Of a DNA stretch of 64,000 bases, positions 1-7,943 are shown one piece after another. The first letter of the stretch is position 1; each line of letters opens with the position of its first letter. The DNA comes from CAZFER01 sp964517495 (lineage in GTDB: Bacteria; Hinthialibacterota; Hinthialibacteria; Hinthialibacterales; Hinthialibacteraceae): assembly GCA_964517495.1 (NCBI GenBank), contig CAZFER010000024.1, forward strand, positions 15,603-79,602, read 5' to 3'. A model generated the notes under the pieces. The model saw nothing but the letters and a program-made list of their open reading frames with translations, made no database searches and was not told the DNA's origin. A program made the position numbers and the translations under genes.

Positions 1-279
1 CAAATCAACCTGATTAATTTCTGCCCATTTTCGGACAATCTGGCAACATTCATCGATCATCTTTTCTTGTGAACACCCTATATATAAGTCTATTGCTTTC
101 GCTGAGCGAAACAAGCGGGCAATATGGCGATCCCCCCGGAAAATCTTGTCACGGTAAACCCGGATTCCTTCGAAAACACCGTCCCCATACAAAAACCCGT
201 GGTCAAACACTGATATTTTGGCTTCATCAGGTTTACATGGTTCAAAATTGATCGAGATGGCCGGAACGGTTGCCGTCAT
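1..279 (-). CDS. ilvE: Branched-chain amino acid aminotransferase, 5' part only
   Basis: From an ATG at 279 the minus strand stays open for 93 codons to the window edge, so the C-terminal two thirds lie outside. The peptide carries the N-terminal domain of class IV (fold-type IV) PLP aminotransferases: VFDHGFLYGDGVFEGIRVY at residues 24-42, followed by GDRHIARLFRSA, which are characteristic of IlvE. IlvE transfers amino groups between glutamate and the 2-oxo acids of leucine, isoleucine and valine in the cytoplasm; the PLP lysine would lie beyond the edge. An AAGGTGG ribosome binding site lies about 10 bases upstream of the ATG. D-amino-acid transaminase or aminodeoxychorismate lyase share the fold, but the GDGVFEGIR block favours IlvE. 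Confidence 0.85.
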   Translation of the reverse strand, partial: MTATVPAISINFEPCKPDEAKISVFDHGFLYGDGVFEGIRVYRDKIFRGDRHIARLFRSAKAIDLYIGCSQEKMIDECCQIVRKWAEINQVDL

Positions 280-354
280 CAGTAAAACCCACCTTATGTT
301 AGAGTTAAGAATCTAAAACTCATTTCGAGATTCAAAAATTATATTCAATAAAGT

Positions 355-1869
355 CTACCTGAACAACGACTTATATCCAAGCCGGGAGCGCAGGGACTTT
401 AGCGAATAGATACCCGTCTGTGGGTTTTGCCTGAACAGATAACCCTGACGGTCGGGAAATTGTTCAAGCAATGCGTTGTTTTTATCCCCCAAATCCCAAG
501 CAAAAATAACATCGGATATAGAGGGGATGGGGTGATTGCGAATCAAATCTCCCTGGGTCATATCGCCACTTGGAGCTCCCACAAAAACGATGGCGTTTTC
601 CAGATCAAACCGATCGACTAACCTAAACAGCGTCCTGCGCTTATATATTTGTTCATGATAGAAATCTACGTGATTCCAGAATATCATACCATCGGTGATT
701 AACAATAGAGACAAAACGACAATAAGATTATTTTCCCCTTTTCTGGATTGAATTTGTTCAATGATTCCTCGAATACCCAAGGATGCTAAAATGGCCCAAT
801 AAACCATTGATTCATAATAAAAGCGGGGGCCATATTGATTTCCTCCATCAGAAGGATAAAGCATATAAGAAAGTGGAAGTAGAAGAACACTTCCCATCAA
901 AGCCCAAGTCCAGCCATTTGAACGATTATGCCATATTCCGATTAATCCCAATATAGGCAGGCCGGGAAAAGTCCATAGGATTAGTCGATTGTTATTGTTT
1001 AGCAAATTCCGGAGAGCATCGGACGGACCATAATACACCTTTTCAATATAATCGAATAATCGAATCTCTCTCGTTCCAAATCCCAGCCATTCATCAGCAA
1101 GTATAAAACGGACTGGCAAAAACCAATGTCCAGTCAACTCAGCATTGTATATAAGATACAAAATAGCCATCGGAAGAGCACCAATTATCAGTTGAGTGAT
1201 TAATTTAAGTCGCTGTTGGCTTTGCCAAATTGTATAAATAACCGGGATAATCAATATGGCGATGCAGGTCAGTTCTCGAACGCAGCAGGTCCAACCCAAT
1301 GCGAGTCCGGCTGCGATTGCTGTCCAATTAATTTCATTTTTATTCCAGAGAAGCAGAAAAAAAGTGGTGAGAGATACCCCTAACAAACAGGCGGGATGGG
1401 AAAAATAGGAAGCGGCGTTAAATAGAAAGAATGGCGATATAATTAAAAGACCCACAGAAACCCAAGCGCCCATTCGGCCGATCAAGAGCCTTCCGATTCC
1501 AAAAACCACCCCTACACTAAGGGCTGAGATAATGGGATTTATCCAATCCTCAATTCCAAGCAATACCCCAATGGAAAGGATCATTGGCCAACCTGGGGGA
1601 AAGATGGAGAATACCCGGTCTTGATGTGTATGGATATAAAAGGGAGAGATAAATTCCTGTTTTGGATGAGCAGGAACCCAAAGACGTCCCATGGCGAAAG
1701 TTTTGGCTTGAAACAGATAGGCATGTTCATCCGCGGAATTTGGGAATGATTGCAAGGCAAAACGATTGAGGATAATCGCACCGATTGCCACTGTTATCAT
1801 CAGAATTATTAGAAGAATCAGCTCTATTCTATCTTTGTTTAAACCCAAAACTGTATTCATTATTCCCAT
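355..1869 (-). CDS. Polytopic membrane protein, GT-C glycosyltransferase-like (family 39/ArnT-like)
   Basis: A 504-residue protein with a first membrane segment at about residues 16-35 followed by an acidic loop SADEHAYLFQAKTFA near residues 45-60, then about ten further hydrophobic segments and a soluble C-terminal tail. A transmembrane helix followed by an Asp/Glu-bearing periplasmic loop is the layout of GT-C glycosyltransferases that use polyprenyl-phosphate sugars (PMT/ArnT/GT39-like); the acidic residue in that loop is the usual catalytic base. A role in transferring sugars to lipids or exported proteins is inferred. The gene is divergent from the pseudopilin at 1985. The start could also be the Met at residue 4; neither has a strong ribosome binding site. 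No specific substrate can be read from the sequence. Confidence 0.65.
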   Translation of the reverse strand: MGIMNTVLGLNKDRIELILLIILMITVAIGAIILNRFALQSFPNSADEHAYLFQAKTFAMGRLWVPAHPKQEFISPFYIHTHQDRVFSIFPPGWPMILSIGVLLGIEDWINPIISALSVGVVFGIGRLLIGRMGAWVSVGLLIISPFFLFNAASYFSHPACLLGVSLTTFFLLLWNKNEINWTAIAAGLALGWTCCVRELTCIAILIIPVIYTIWQSQQRLKLITQLIIGALPMAILYLIYNAELTGHWFLPVRFILADEWLGFGTREIRLFDYIEKVYYGPSDALRNLLNNNNRLILWTFPGLPILGLIGIWHNRSNGWTWALMGSVLLLPLSYMLYPSDGGNQYGPRFYYESMVYWAILASLGIRGIIEQIQSRKGENNLIVVLSLLLITDGMIFWNHVDFYHEQIYKRRTLFRLVDRFDLENAIVFVGAPSGDMTQGDLIRNHPIPSISDVIFAWDLGDKNNALLEQFPDRQGYLFRQNPQTGIYSLKSLRSRLGYKSLFR

Positions 1870-1984
1870 ATCAATATGCAGATTAGAGTAGGTGCAATCC
1901 CTGCATCTTGTGGTGATCCGATATACAATAGATAATCCGAATCAGATGAGATGGAAAGGGCTTCAAAGGCAGGCTAGCGTACAC

Positions 1985-2536
1985 ATGAATTATAAAAAAT
2001 GGCTCATTTGGGGATTCGTTGCGATAATTGTGCTTGGATTGCTATGGTTTGGGGGTAAACAATTAATTGTCAAAATTCAACATGATTACCAAGCCCGCAT
2101 TAAAGCACGGATTCATATTGCAAAGCAAAACTTGAATACCCTATCTGATGTTTTGGACGCCTATTATCAACATTATGATAAATACCCTCCATCGCTCAAC
2201 AACCGCTTGGATATTAATCAACTTCTTTCAGTCAAAGCGGTTGATCCATCGGCTTCATTTACGAATTCAAGCCTTGCCAATGCGCTTTTTGATCCATTTT
2301 CAAAGATACCCGAATCGCCCTTGTTGTTTTATTTTAATTACGATCAATCTTATCTACTTTATAGCGTAGGACCAGACAAGGAGCGGGATATTACCACTGA
2401 AAAGGCCTTGGCTTTTTTGCGAGGTGATAGTGATTTGGATGAGGTAACATACTCGCCAACCAATGGTTTGGGTGTTCCATTTTGCGATAAAAAGACCAGC
2501 TCGGGCGATATTTGGATATCAAAACAGGCTGAATAA
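1985..2536 (+). CDS. Orphan GspG-like pseudopilin without a recognisable prepilin peptidase site
   Basis: About 183 residues starting MNYKKWLIWGF. A single N-terminal hydrophobic helix (residues about 5-25) is followed by a long amphipathic helix and a soluble domain ending with YSVGPDKERDI, then TYSPTNGLG and SSGDIWISKQ. The same C-terminal grammar (SLGPDKE, YSASNG, SQGDIYMS) ends the canonical prepilin at 57558, which supports homology to type II secretion/type IV pilus major pseudopilins. Unlike that gene it lacks the G-FTLIE cleavage motif, so it would remain membrane anchored by an uncleaved signal anchor. A longer frame open from 1892 adds 31 residues that do not look like a leader; I prefer the Met at 1985, though its ribosome binding site is weak. 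Function unknown beyond the fold. Confidence 0.6.
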   Translation: MNYKKWLIWGFVAIIVLGLLWFGGKQLIVKIQHDYQARIKARIHIAKQNLNTLSDVLDAYYQHYDKYPPSLNNRLDINQLLSVKAVDPSASFTNSSLANALFDPFSKIPESPLLFYFNYDQSYLLYSVGPDKERDITTEKALAFLRGDSDLDEVTYSPTNGLGVPFCDKKTSSGDIWISKQAE

Positions 2537-2630
2537 TCTCTATATAACTAACAATAACCCAGTCTATTCAATTTCTAATGAAAATGAATTATCGTTTATC
2601 GATTTTAAAATTTATGTTTAGAGGGAAATA

Positions 2631-4130
2631 ATGAAGACCAAAATAGGATTTATAATTTCAACGATTTTCTTCATCCTGGTTGTTTGTTGCTTGATTATGC
2701 CAACCCAAGCAGCAGAAACCTATGAACCGAATTGGGAGTCGCTGGATCAACGGCCGATTCCAGGTTGGTTTAAGGATGCCAAATTGGGAATTTTTATCCA
2801 TTGGGGTGTCTATGCGGTTCCATCGTATGCTCCAAAAGGAACGTATGCGGAGTGGTACTGGCGCCATATGGATCAAGGATCAAAATCAAGCAATCCCAAT
2901 GATAAAAAAGTCGATACATGGGAGTTTCATAAAAAAACATTTGGGGAAGATTTTAGTTACCACCAATTTGCTCCGATGTTCAAAGCCGAATTGTTTGATC
3001 CTGATCAATGGGCGGATATTTTTAAAAAAGCCGGGGCGAAGTATGTGGTATTGACATCAAAACATCATGATGGATTTTGTTTATGGCCCAGCGAACATGC
3101 CAATCAAAGTTGGGGACGGCCTTGGAACAGCGTTGATGAAGGTCCTCATCGCGATCTTTTAGGCGACTTGGCCAAAGCGGTTAGAGATAAAGGCTTACGT
3201 ATGGGTTTTTACTATTCTCTTTATGAATGGTATAACCCCATATGGTTAACCGACCGGCAAGTTTTTATAGAAAAACACATGATTCCCCAATTCAAGGATG
3301 TGGTAACTCGCTATCAACCTTCCATTATATTTTCGGATGGGGAATGGGATTTACCCGCTAGCGATTGGAAAAGCGAGGAACTGCTGGCCTGGTTGTTTAA
3401 CGAAACCGAGAACAAGGATGAAGTAGTGGTCAATGACCGCTGGGGGAAAAACTCGCGGCATAAACATGGTGATTACTTTACCACGGAATATGCTTCGGGC
3501 ATGTCAGACACTGATCATGCCTGGGAAGAAAACCGGGGGATGGGTCATTCGTATGGCTTTAATCGCAATGAATCGCTCGAAGATTATCGCACGGGACGTG
3601 AATTGGTATTGATGTTTGTGGATTTAGTCAGCCGGGGAGGAAACCTGTTACTCAATGTTGGCCCTACATCAGGGGGAAAGATTCCAGTCATTATGGAACA
3701 ACGTCTGATGGATATCGGTCGATTTTTAGACGTTAATGGTGAAGCGATCTATGGCACTCGTCCCTGGCAGAAGACCCGCCAATGGAGTGAGGGTGAAATT
3801 CCAAAGGTTAAATATGGCGGAACCTATATGGTTAAATACGATATCAATGAAGTCACAGGTGATCCCAAAGGTGAAAAGGCTGTTATTGAAGCGTTTTTTA
3901 CCTCCAAAGAGGAAAATGTTTACGCCATGGTTCCCCGTTGGCCGGGAAGTGAGTTTGTACTGAAGGATGTCAATGCATCCAATCAAACCACAGTTTCCAT
4001 GCTAGGATTGGATGGGAATCTTGAATGGAAACAGGATGGCAAAAACATTGTTGTTGATGTTCCCACAGATCGCCTAATCAAGCTGCGTAAACAAGATGCG
4101 TTTACGTTTAAAATAACCAATCTTGAGTAG
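2631..4130 (+). CDS. Secreted alpha-L-fucosidase, glycoside hydrolase family 29
   Basis: A 499-residue protein with a signal peptide ending near MPTQAAE (residue 29), so it acts outside the cytoplasm. The GH29 TIM barrel is clear: LGIFIHWGVYAVPSYAP at 52-68, TSKHHDGFCLW at 142-152, FYYSLYEW near 193-200, and IIFSDGEWD at 232-240, in which Asp236 sits where the family nucleophile is found. The second half carries LLLNVGPTSGGK and a C-terminal beta-sandwich as in other GH29 enzymes. Family knowledge: retaining exo-hydrolysis of terminal alpha-L-fucose from glycans. Start preceded by AGAGGGAAATA. It is followed by a strong terminator at 4152, so it is probably monocistronic. Fucosylated host or algal polysaccharides are plausible substrates; linkage preference cannot be read. 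Confidence 0.93.
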   Translation: MKTKIGFIISTIFFILVVCCLIMPTQAAETYEPNWESLDQRPIPGWFKDAKLGIFIHWGVYAVPSYAPKGTYAEWYWRHMDQGSKSSNPNDKKVDTWEFHKKTFGEDFSYHQFAPMFKAELFDPDQWADIFKKAGAKYVVLTSKHHDGFCLWPSEHANQSWGRPWNSVDEGPHRDLLGDLAKAVRDKGLRMGFYYSLYEWYNPIWLTDRQVFIEKHMIPQFKDVVTRYQPSIIFSDGEWDLPASDWKSEELLAWLFNETENKDEVVVNDRWGKNSRHKHGDYFTTEYASGMSDTDHAWEENRGMGHSYGFNRNESLEDYRTGRELVLMFVDLVSRGGNLLLNVGPTSGGKIPVIMEQRLMDIGRFLDVNGEAIYGTRPWQKTRQWSEGEIPKVKYGGTYMVKYDINEVTGDPKGEKAVIEAFFTSKEENVYAMVPRWPGSEFVLKDVNASNQTTVSMLGLDGNLEWKQDGKNIVVDVPTDRLIKLRKQDAFTFKITNLE

Positions 4131-4151
4131 TTATTAATGTAAATAATCGGC

Positions 4152-4187
4152 AAAAAAACCTTGGCAAGCACGCCAAGGTTTTTTTGT
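4152..4187 (+). terminator. Rho-independent terminator after the fucosidase gene
   Basis: Stem CCTTGGC (4159-4165) and GCCAAGG (4172-4178) with a six-base loop, extended by an A-tract on the left pairing a T-run (4179-4185) on the right. It lies 28 bases after the GH29 stop codon. The A-tract would also make it work on the minus strand. Confidence 0.9.
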
Positions 4188-4363
4188 TACCGGGGGTTTT
4201 TCGTCGAAATAGAGGCCGTTAAAACATTTCATATTTTGCGCAATGGAATCATTCGCAATAAACTTTAGTATTTTAATAATTCTTACCTATGCATAGAAAA
4301 AAATGCCTATTCAACCTATGCTTATGAGCTATGGGTATTATCAATTTTTGAAGGGAGAAAAGG

Positions 4364-5533
4364 ATGCAACATCAAACATCTCAAGCCGGTACTTTTAGAA
4401 AAGCCAATTGGACCTTATTAGCAATAGTGGGATTGTGTTTCATGATGTGTTACCCCACGCCTGGATATGCGCAGGATGCGGAACCAGAAAAGGGGAAGGG
4501 GGAAATGTTTAAGTTTCCCACCTCGCAGAATGATGCGAGTTTTCATTTCACCAGTTTCCCCGATTTGTATAACTGGAACATCAATTATCCCCAAACTGGA
4601 TGGGAAGATGCAATGGATTGGTTCCTGGAAGGGATGAAAAAAGAAGGTCCTGCATTCTCATTAAATGCAGGGGATATTATGGACGCCCGCTGGTGGACCA
4701 ATGCTGAAGAGGTGAGAAACAAAACCCAACAATACTGGGGAGGATTCAAAAAGCGATTCGAAGATAAAAACATCACCCTATATATCGCCCCGGGAGATCA
4801 CGAGTATGGTGACGATCAAGGGCTGCGAAAAATGAATCTGGCCCCCATCTTTGCAGAACAGTTTGTTTCCATTTTTGACCATCCACTCAACGGCCCTGAA
4901 CACAAAAAAGAACTGGCCTATTCGTTCACCAAAGAAAACCTTGCTATTATCTCTGTTGATACTTTTGAAGATGCCGGGGATCGGATGTCCATGACCGTAT
5001 CTGGAAAGCAACTGGAATGGTTGAAAGAAACACTTAAAAAATACAAGGATAAAGAATTTATCATCGTACAGGGTCATGTGCCTGTTGCTGGTCCTGTTCG
5101 AGGCAAAAATTCCAGCAGAAACATGCTGGAAGGGGGAACAGACAGTGAATTCTGGAAAACCATGGTGGAATATGGGGTGGACGCCTATTTTTGTGGTGAA
5201 CACCACCGGATAACCGCTTTTCAGCGAGATGGCATCTGGCAGATTGTTCATGGCGCTTTATGGGGTACTCAAGAGGATGTGAACTATCTGCGTGGAAGTG
5301 TTCAACCCGGTAAAATGACTCTTGAATTATTTGAGTTCAATGTTGAATACAGCGGCGGCTATTTGGGTGACCATCCCCATCGCGGCGAAACAAATCGACC
5401 GCGTGAGAAAGTGGCCATTTCGGAAGAAGCCAAAAAGAATGGGCCGACGTCTGTAGGTAAACTGGTTATTGAATCAGGGCCGGATGGCAAAAAAACCACC
5501 ATGGCGACAGGTATGTTTAAAAATGATCAATAA
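4364..5533 (+). CDS. Secreted calcineurin-like metallophosphoesterase
   Basis: 389 residues with a hydrophobic N-terminal signal ending near YAQDA (about residue 37). The metallophosphoesterase blocks appear in order: LNAGDIMDARWW (GD box), APGDHEYGDD (in place of GNHE, with Asp for Asn), QGHVPVAGP (GHxP) and CGEHHRITA (in place of GHTH). These would hold a two-metal centre that hydrolyses phosphate esters; the Asn-to-Asp change in the GNHE box is a variation at a normally conserved metal ligand. The ribosome binding site AAGGGAGAAAAGG precedes the ATG. A terminator follows at 5586, so it is likely a single-gene unit. Substrate unknown; export suggests phosphate scavenging or phospholipid/phosphosugar hydrolysis. 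Confidence 0.83.
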   Translation: MQHQTSQAGTFRKANWTLLAIVGLCFMMCYPTPGYAQDAEPEKGKGEMFKFPTSQNDASFHFTSFPDLYNWNINYPQTGWEDAMDWFLEGMKKEGPAFSLNAGDIMDARWWTNAEEVRNKTQQYWGGFKKRFEDKNITLYIAPGDHEYGDDQGLRKMNLAPIFAEQFVSIFDHPLNGPEHKKELAYSFTKENLAIISVDTFEDAGDRMSMTVSGKQLEWLKETLKKYKDKEFIIVQGHVPVAGPVRGKNSSRNMLEGGTDSEFWKTMVEYGVDAYFCGEHHRITAFQRDGIWQIVHGALWGTQEDVNYLRGSVQPGKMTLELFEFNVEYSGGYLGDHPHRGETNRPREKVAISEEAKKNGPTSVGKLVIESGPDGKKTTMATGMFKNDQ

Positions 5534-5585
5534 ATGCGATGGATGATGTTTAGACAGGAAAACGGGTTGTATATAAAAATGTATG

Positions 5586-5631
5586 CCCTGAAAAGGTGAG
5601 ATCAGGATTTTTTGCCTTTTCAGGGTTTTTT
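5586..5631 (+). terminator. Rho-independent terminator after the metallophosphoesterase gene
   Basis: Perfect 11-bp inverted repeat CCCTGAAAAGG (5586-5596) and CCTTTTCAGGG (5615-5625) followed by a run of six T. It lies about 50 bases after the stop codon at 5533. Confidence 0.9.
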
Positions 5632-5673
5632 ATTTTACATTATAAATAAGTTAGGTACCACCTTAGAATCAAT

Positions 5674-5701
5674 AAAGGATTCTTTTTCAATAGAATCCTT
5701 T
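5674..5701 (+). other. Ten-base-pair inverted repeat upstream of the Uma2 array
   Basis: AAAGGATTCT (5674-5683) pairs with AGAATCCTTT (5692-5701) across an 8-base loop. It sits between the preceding terminator and the putative promoter of the Uma2 genes, so it may be a further weak terminator or an operator. The sequence alone does not decide. Confidence 0.4.
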
Positions 5702-5739
5702 AATGTGTTTTTGTTAAATGATTATTTATTGGATTGGAG

Positions 5740-5745
5740 TATAAT
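5740..5745 (+). promoter_or_regulatory. Candidate -10 box for the Uma2 array
   Basis: A TATAAT hexamer 30 bases upstream of the first Uma2 start codon. No convincing -35 box is present at 16-18 bases upstream, so this is a partial match only. Confidence 0.4.
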
Positions 5746-5774
5746 TGAGTTTATAAGCAAACCGAGGATCAACC

Positions 5775-6338
5775 ATGCAACAACCTAATACCAAAGATCA
5801 TTATACCTATCAGGATTATTTAAATTGGCCAGATGATGAGCGTTGGGAAATTATCAATGGGGTTGCCTATTCGATGGCGCCCTCACCGAATGTTAACCAT
5901 CAACTCATCGTAAAAAAATTAGCGTTAGCCATTGATCCAAAATTAGTAGGTCGAAAATGCAGCCTTTTATTTGCGCCTTGCGATGTCGTGCTATCTGAAC
6001 GCAATGTGGTTCAGCCTGATCTTTTTGTTGTATGTGACCCCAGGAAGATAACGAAAAATAATGTAAAGGGTGCACCGGATTTGATTATCGAGATTTTGAG
6101 TCCGTCAACGACATTAAAGGATCGGCGTGAAAAACGGTTATTGTATGAGCAATCAGGGGTACAAGAATATTTAATCATTAATCCCATTGAGAAACTGGTT
6201 GAACGTTATTTATTACAGGATAGTGGGCTATATGGAGCGAATGAGATTTTTGAAGCATCAGAAACATTAGCCTTTAAGTCATTGGCGGGTGTAGAGATTG
6301 AATTAACTGATTTGTTTGAAGGGATAGGAAGCCAATAA
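5775..6338 (+). CDS. Uma2-family PD-(D/E)XK endonuclease (DUF820), tandem copy 1
   Basis: 187 residues, the usual Uma2 length. Family blocks: ERWEIINGVAYSMAPSP at 22-38, VVQPDLFVV at 78-86, GAPDLIIEILSPSTTLKDR at 99-117 and YEQSGVQEYLIINP at 124-137. Asp82 and Glu106 fit the acidic metal ligands of the restriction-endonuclease-like fold, with basic residues following. Uma2 proteins are predicted nucleases spread in multicopy families in cyanobacteria, Chloroflexi and related groups; their biological role is unsettled. It is first of three copies set exactly 607 bp apart. Compared with copy 2, the N-terminal 38 and the C-terminal 110 residues are nearly identical, but residues about 39-77 differ strongly. 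Confidence 0.88.
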   Translation: MQQPNTKDHYTYQDYLNWPDDERWEIINGVAYSMAPSPNVNHQLIVKKLALAIDPKLVGRKCSLLFAPCDVVLSERNVVQPDLFVVCDPRKITKNNVKGAPDLIIEILSPSTTLKDRREKRLLYEQSGVQEYLIINPIEKLVERYLLQDSGLYGANEIFEASETLAFKSLAGVEIELTDLFEGIGSQ

Positions 6339-6381
6339 TTCGAACCGTCTCAAGCGAACTTTTTCATGGAGCATACAAACC

Positions 6382-6942
6382 ATGCAACAGCCTAATACAA
6401 AAGATCACTACACTTACCAGGATTACCTGAACTGGCCGGATGATGAGCGTTGGGAGATCATCAATGGAGTTGCCTATTCAATGGCGCCCTCACCGAGTAT
6501 GGACCATCAAAGGATTCTCATTCGGCTTACAGCCTTTTTTAATGATAAGTTAAAAGAGAATAAATGCGAGTTTTTTATTGCTCCCTCCGATGTGATACTA
6601 TCAGCTGACGATGTGGTTCAGCCTGATCTTTTTGTTGTATGTGACCCCAGGAAGATAACGAAAAATAATGTAAAGGGTGCACCGGATTTGATTATCGAGA
6701 TTTTGAGTCCGTCAACGACATTAAAGGATCGGCGTGAAAAACGGTTATTGTATGAGCAATCAGGGGTACAAGAATATTTAATCATTAATCCCATTGAGAA
6801 ACTGGTTGAACGTTATTTATTACAGGATAGTGGGCGATATGGAGCGAATGAGATTTTTGAAGCATCAGAAACATTAGCCTTTAAGTCTTTGGCAGGTGTT
6901 GAGATTGAATTAACTGATTTGTTTGAAGGGATAGGAAGCTAA
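6382..6942 (+). CDS. Uma2-family PD-(D/E)XK endonuclease (DUF820), tandem copy 2
   Basis: 186 residues with the same blocks as copy 1 (WEIINGVAYSMAPSP, VVQPDLFVV, PDLIIEILSPSTTLKDRRE). DNA from about 6616 to the start of copy 3 is almost identical to the matching part of copy 1, including the 3' non-coding spacer ending GGAGCATACAA before each next ATG. A single C-to-T change turns the last CAA codon of copy 1 into TAA here, making this protein one residue shorter. The divergent stretch is again the centre (residues about 39-77). Copies 1-3 are in the same orientation with 43-46 base spacers and could be co-transcribed. Confidence 0.88.
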   Translation: MQQPNTKDHYTYQDYLNWPDDERWEIINGVAYSMAPSPSMDHQRILIRLTAFFNDKLKENKCEFFIAPSDVILSADDVVQPDLFVVCDPRKITKNNVKGAPDLIIEILSPSTTLKDRREKRLLYEQSGVQEYLIINPIEKLVERYLLQDSGRYGANEIFEASETLAFKSLAGVEIELTDLFEGIGS

Positions 6943-6988
6943 TAATTCGAACCGTCTCAAGCGAACTTTTTCATGGAGCATACAACCT

Positions 6989-7546
6989 ATGCAACAGCCT
7001 AATACCAAAGGCTACTACACATATCAGGATTACCTGAATTGGCCGGATGATGAGCGTTGGGAGATCATCAATGGAGTTGCTTATTCAATGGCTCCTGCGC
7101 CGAGCATAGACCATCAACGCATACTGAGAATTTTGTCCACACAGTTAGAATCGAAGTTGAAAGGGCATAAGTTCGAGCTATTCTTCGCTCCAACGGACAT
7201 TGTATTATCAGAAATAGATGTGGTTCAGCCTGATCTTTTTGTTGTATGTGATCCCAAGAAGATTAGCAAAAATAATATAAAGGGTGCGCCGGATTTGATT
7301 ATTGAGATTTTAAGCCCATCTTCAACATTAAAGGATCGCAGATTAAAACGATTTTTGTATGAACAATCAGGCGTGAGAGAATATTTGTTATTCAATCCAA
7401 TGGAGAAGTTAGTTGAACGTTATATGTTGCAGGAAAATGGGCGATATGGTGTGAATGAAATATTTGACACCACTGAAACAATTTCATTGCAATCGCTGGA
7501 CGGCATAAAAGTTGATTTGAACGAGGTGTTTGCAGGAATCGAATAG
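6989..7546 (+). CDS. Uma2-family PD-(D/E)XK endonuclease (DUF820), tandem copy 3
   Basis: 185 residues. The N-terminal 36 residues match copies 1 and 2 closely, the centre is again different, and the C-terminal half (VVQPDLFVV, GAPDLIIEILSPSSTLKDR, YEQSGVREYLLFNP) is similar but more diverged than between copies 1 and 2. Acidic ligands equivalent to Asp82 and Glu106 of copy 1 are kept, so it should be foldable and possibly active. It ends 19 bases before the small gene at 7566, which may belong to the same transcript. The order of divergence suggests copy 3 is the older paralogue and copies 1 and 2 were homogenised more recently. Confidence 0.87.
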   Translation: MQQPNTKGYYTYQDYLNWPDDERWEIINGVAYSMAPAPSIDHQRILRILSTQLESKLKGHKFELFFAPTDIVLSEIDVVQPDLFVVCDPKKISKNNIKGAPDLIIEILSPSSTLKDRRLKRFLYEQSGVREYLLFNPMEKLVERYMLQENGRYGVNEIFDTTETISLQSLDGIKVDLNEVFAGIE

Positions 7547-7565
7547 ATGGTGGAAAGATCAAACA

Positions 7566-7814
7566 ATGGCTCTGATTGATTATGAATCCCTGACTGGTAG
7601 AATGCTCGAACTTGAAACCAGCCATTGGCCGGTGCAGCGATTCTCTTTGATGTGTGATGCCCTTTTATCCATAATGACAGGATATGACATCAAATCAACA
7701 CCTCAAATTACCTCACAAATCCATGCACTGGATGAGGGGATCGATGTGAGTATGGCGGAACAAAAACGAGAGGCCATCAAGAAATCAATTAAAGTCTGGC
7801 GGTATGAAATATAA
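7566..7814 (+). CDS. Small conserved-looking protein of unknown function next to Uma2
   Basis: 82 residues from an ATG at 7566, which has a GGAAAG ribosome binding site eight bases upstream; the frame is open from 7530 but the extra 12 residues overlap Uma2 copy 3. The protein is soluble, with the motif LTGRMLELETSHWPVQRF and a basic C-terminus ending KKSIKVWRYEI. I do not recognise the family. Close spacing to the Uma2 genes suggests co-transcription, as small helical partners are common beside multicopy nuclease genes, but no toxin-antitoxin relationship can be shown. Confidence 0.5.
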   Translation: MALIDYESLTGRMLELETSHWPVQRFSLMCDALLSIMTGYDIKSTPQITSQIHALDEGIDVSMAEQKREAIKKSIKVWRYEI

Positions 7815-7844
7815 TAATTTGATAAAAAAGGACCTATACCCAAG

Positions 7845-7943
7845 ATGAAACGAGATATAAGGTTCGATAAGATGCAGGACTATTTTAAAGAAGTTGGAAA
7901 AGATTTAATAAGAAAACATAAACCCAAAGGAGAATGGTTATGA
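7845..7943 (+). CDS. Possible 32-residue peptide coupled to the DUF6807 gene
   Basis: An ATG at 7845 opens a 32-codon frame beginning MKRDIRFDKMQDYFKEVG, with an alternating charged/hydrophobic pattern that could form one amphipathic helix. Its TGA overlaps the preferred ATG of the next gene (ATGA at 7940-7943), the arrangement used for translational coupling. It may equally be a chance leader frame in the 5' untranslated region of the DUF6807 gene or a relic of a longer gene. Confidence 0.25.
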   Translation: MKRDIRFDKMQDYFKEVGKDLIRKHKPKGEWL

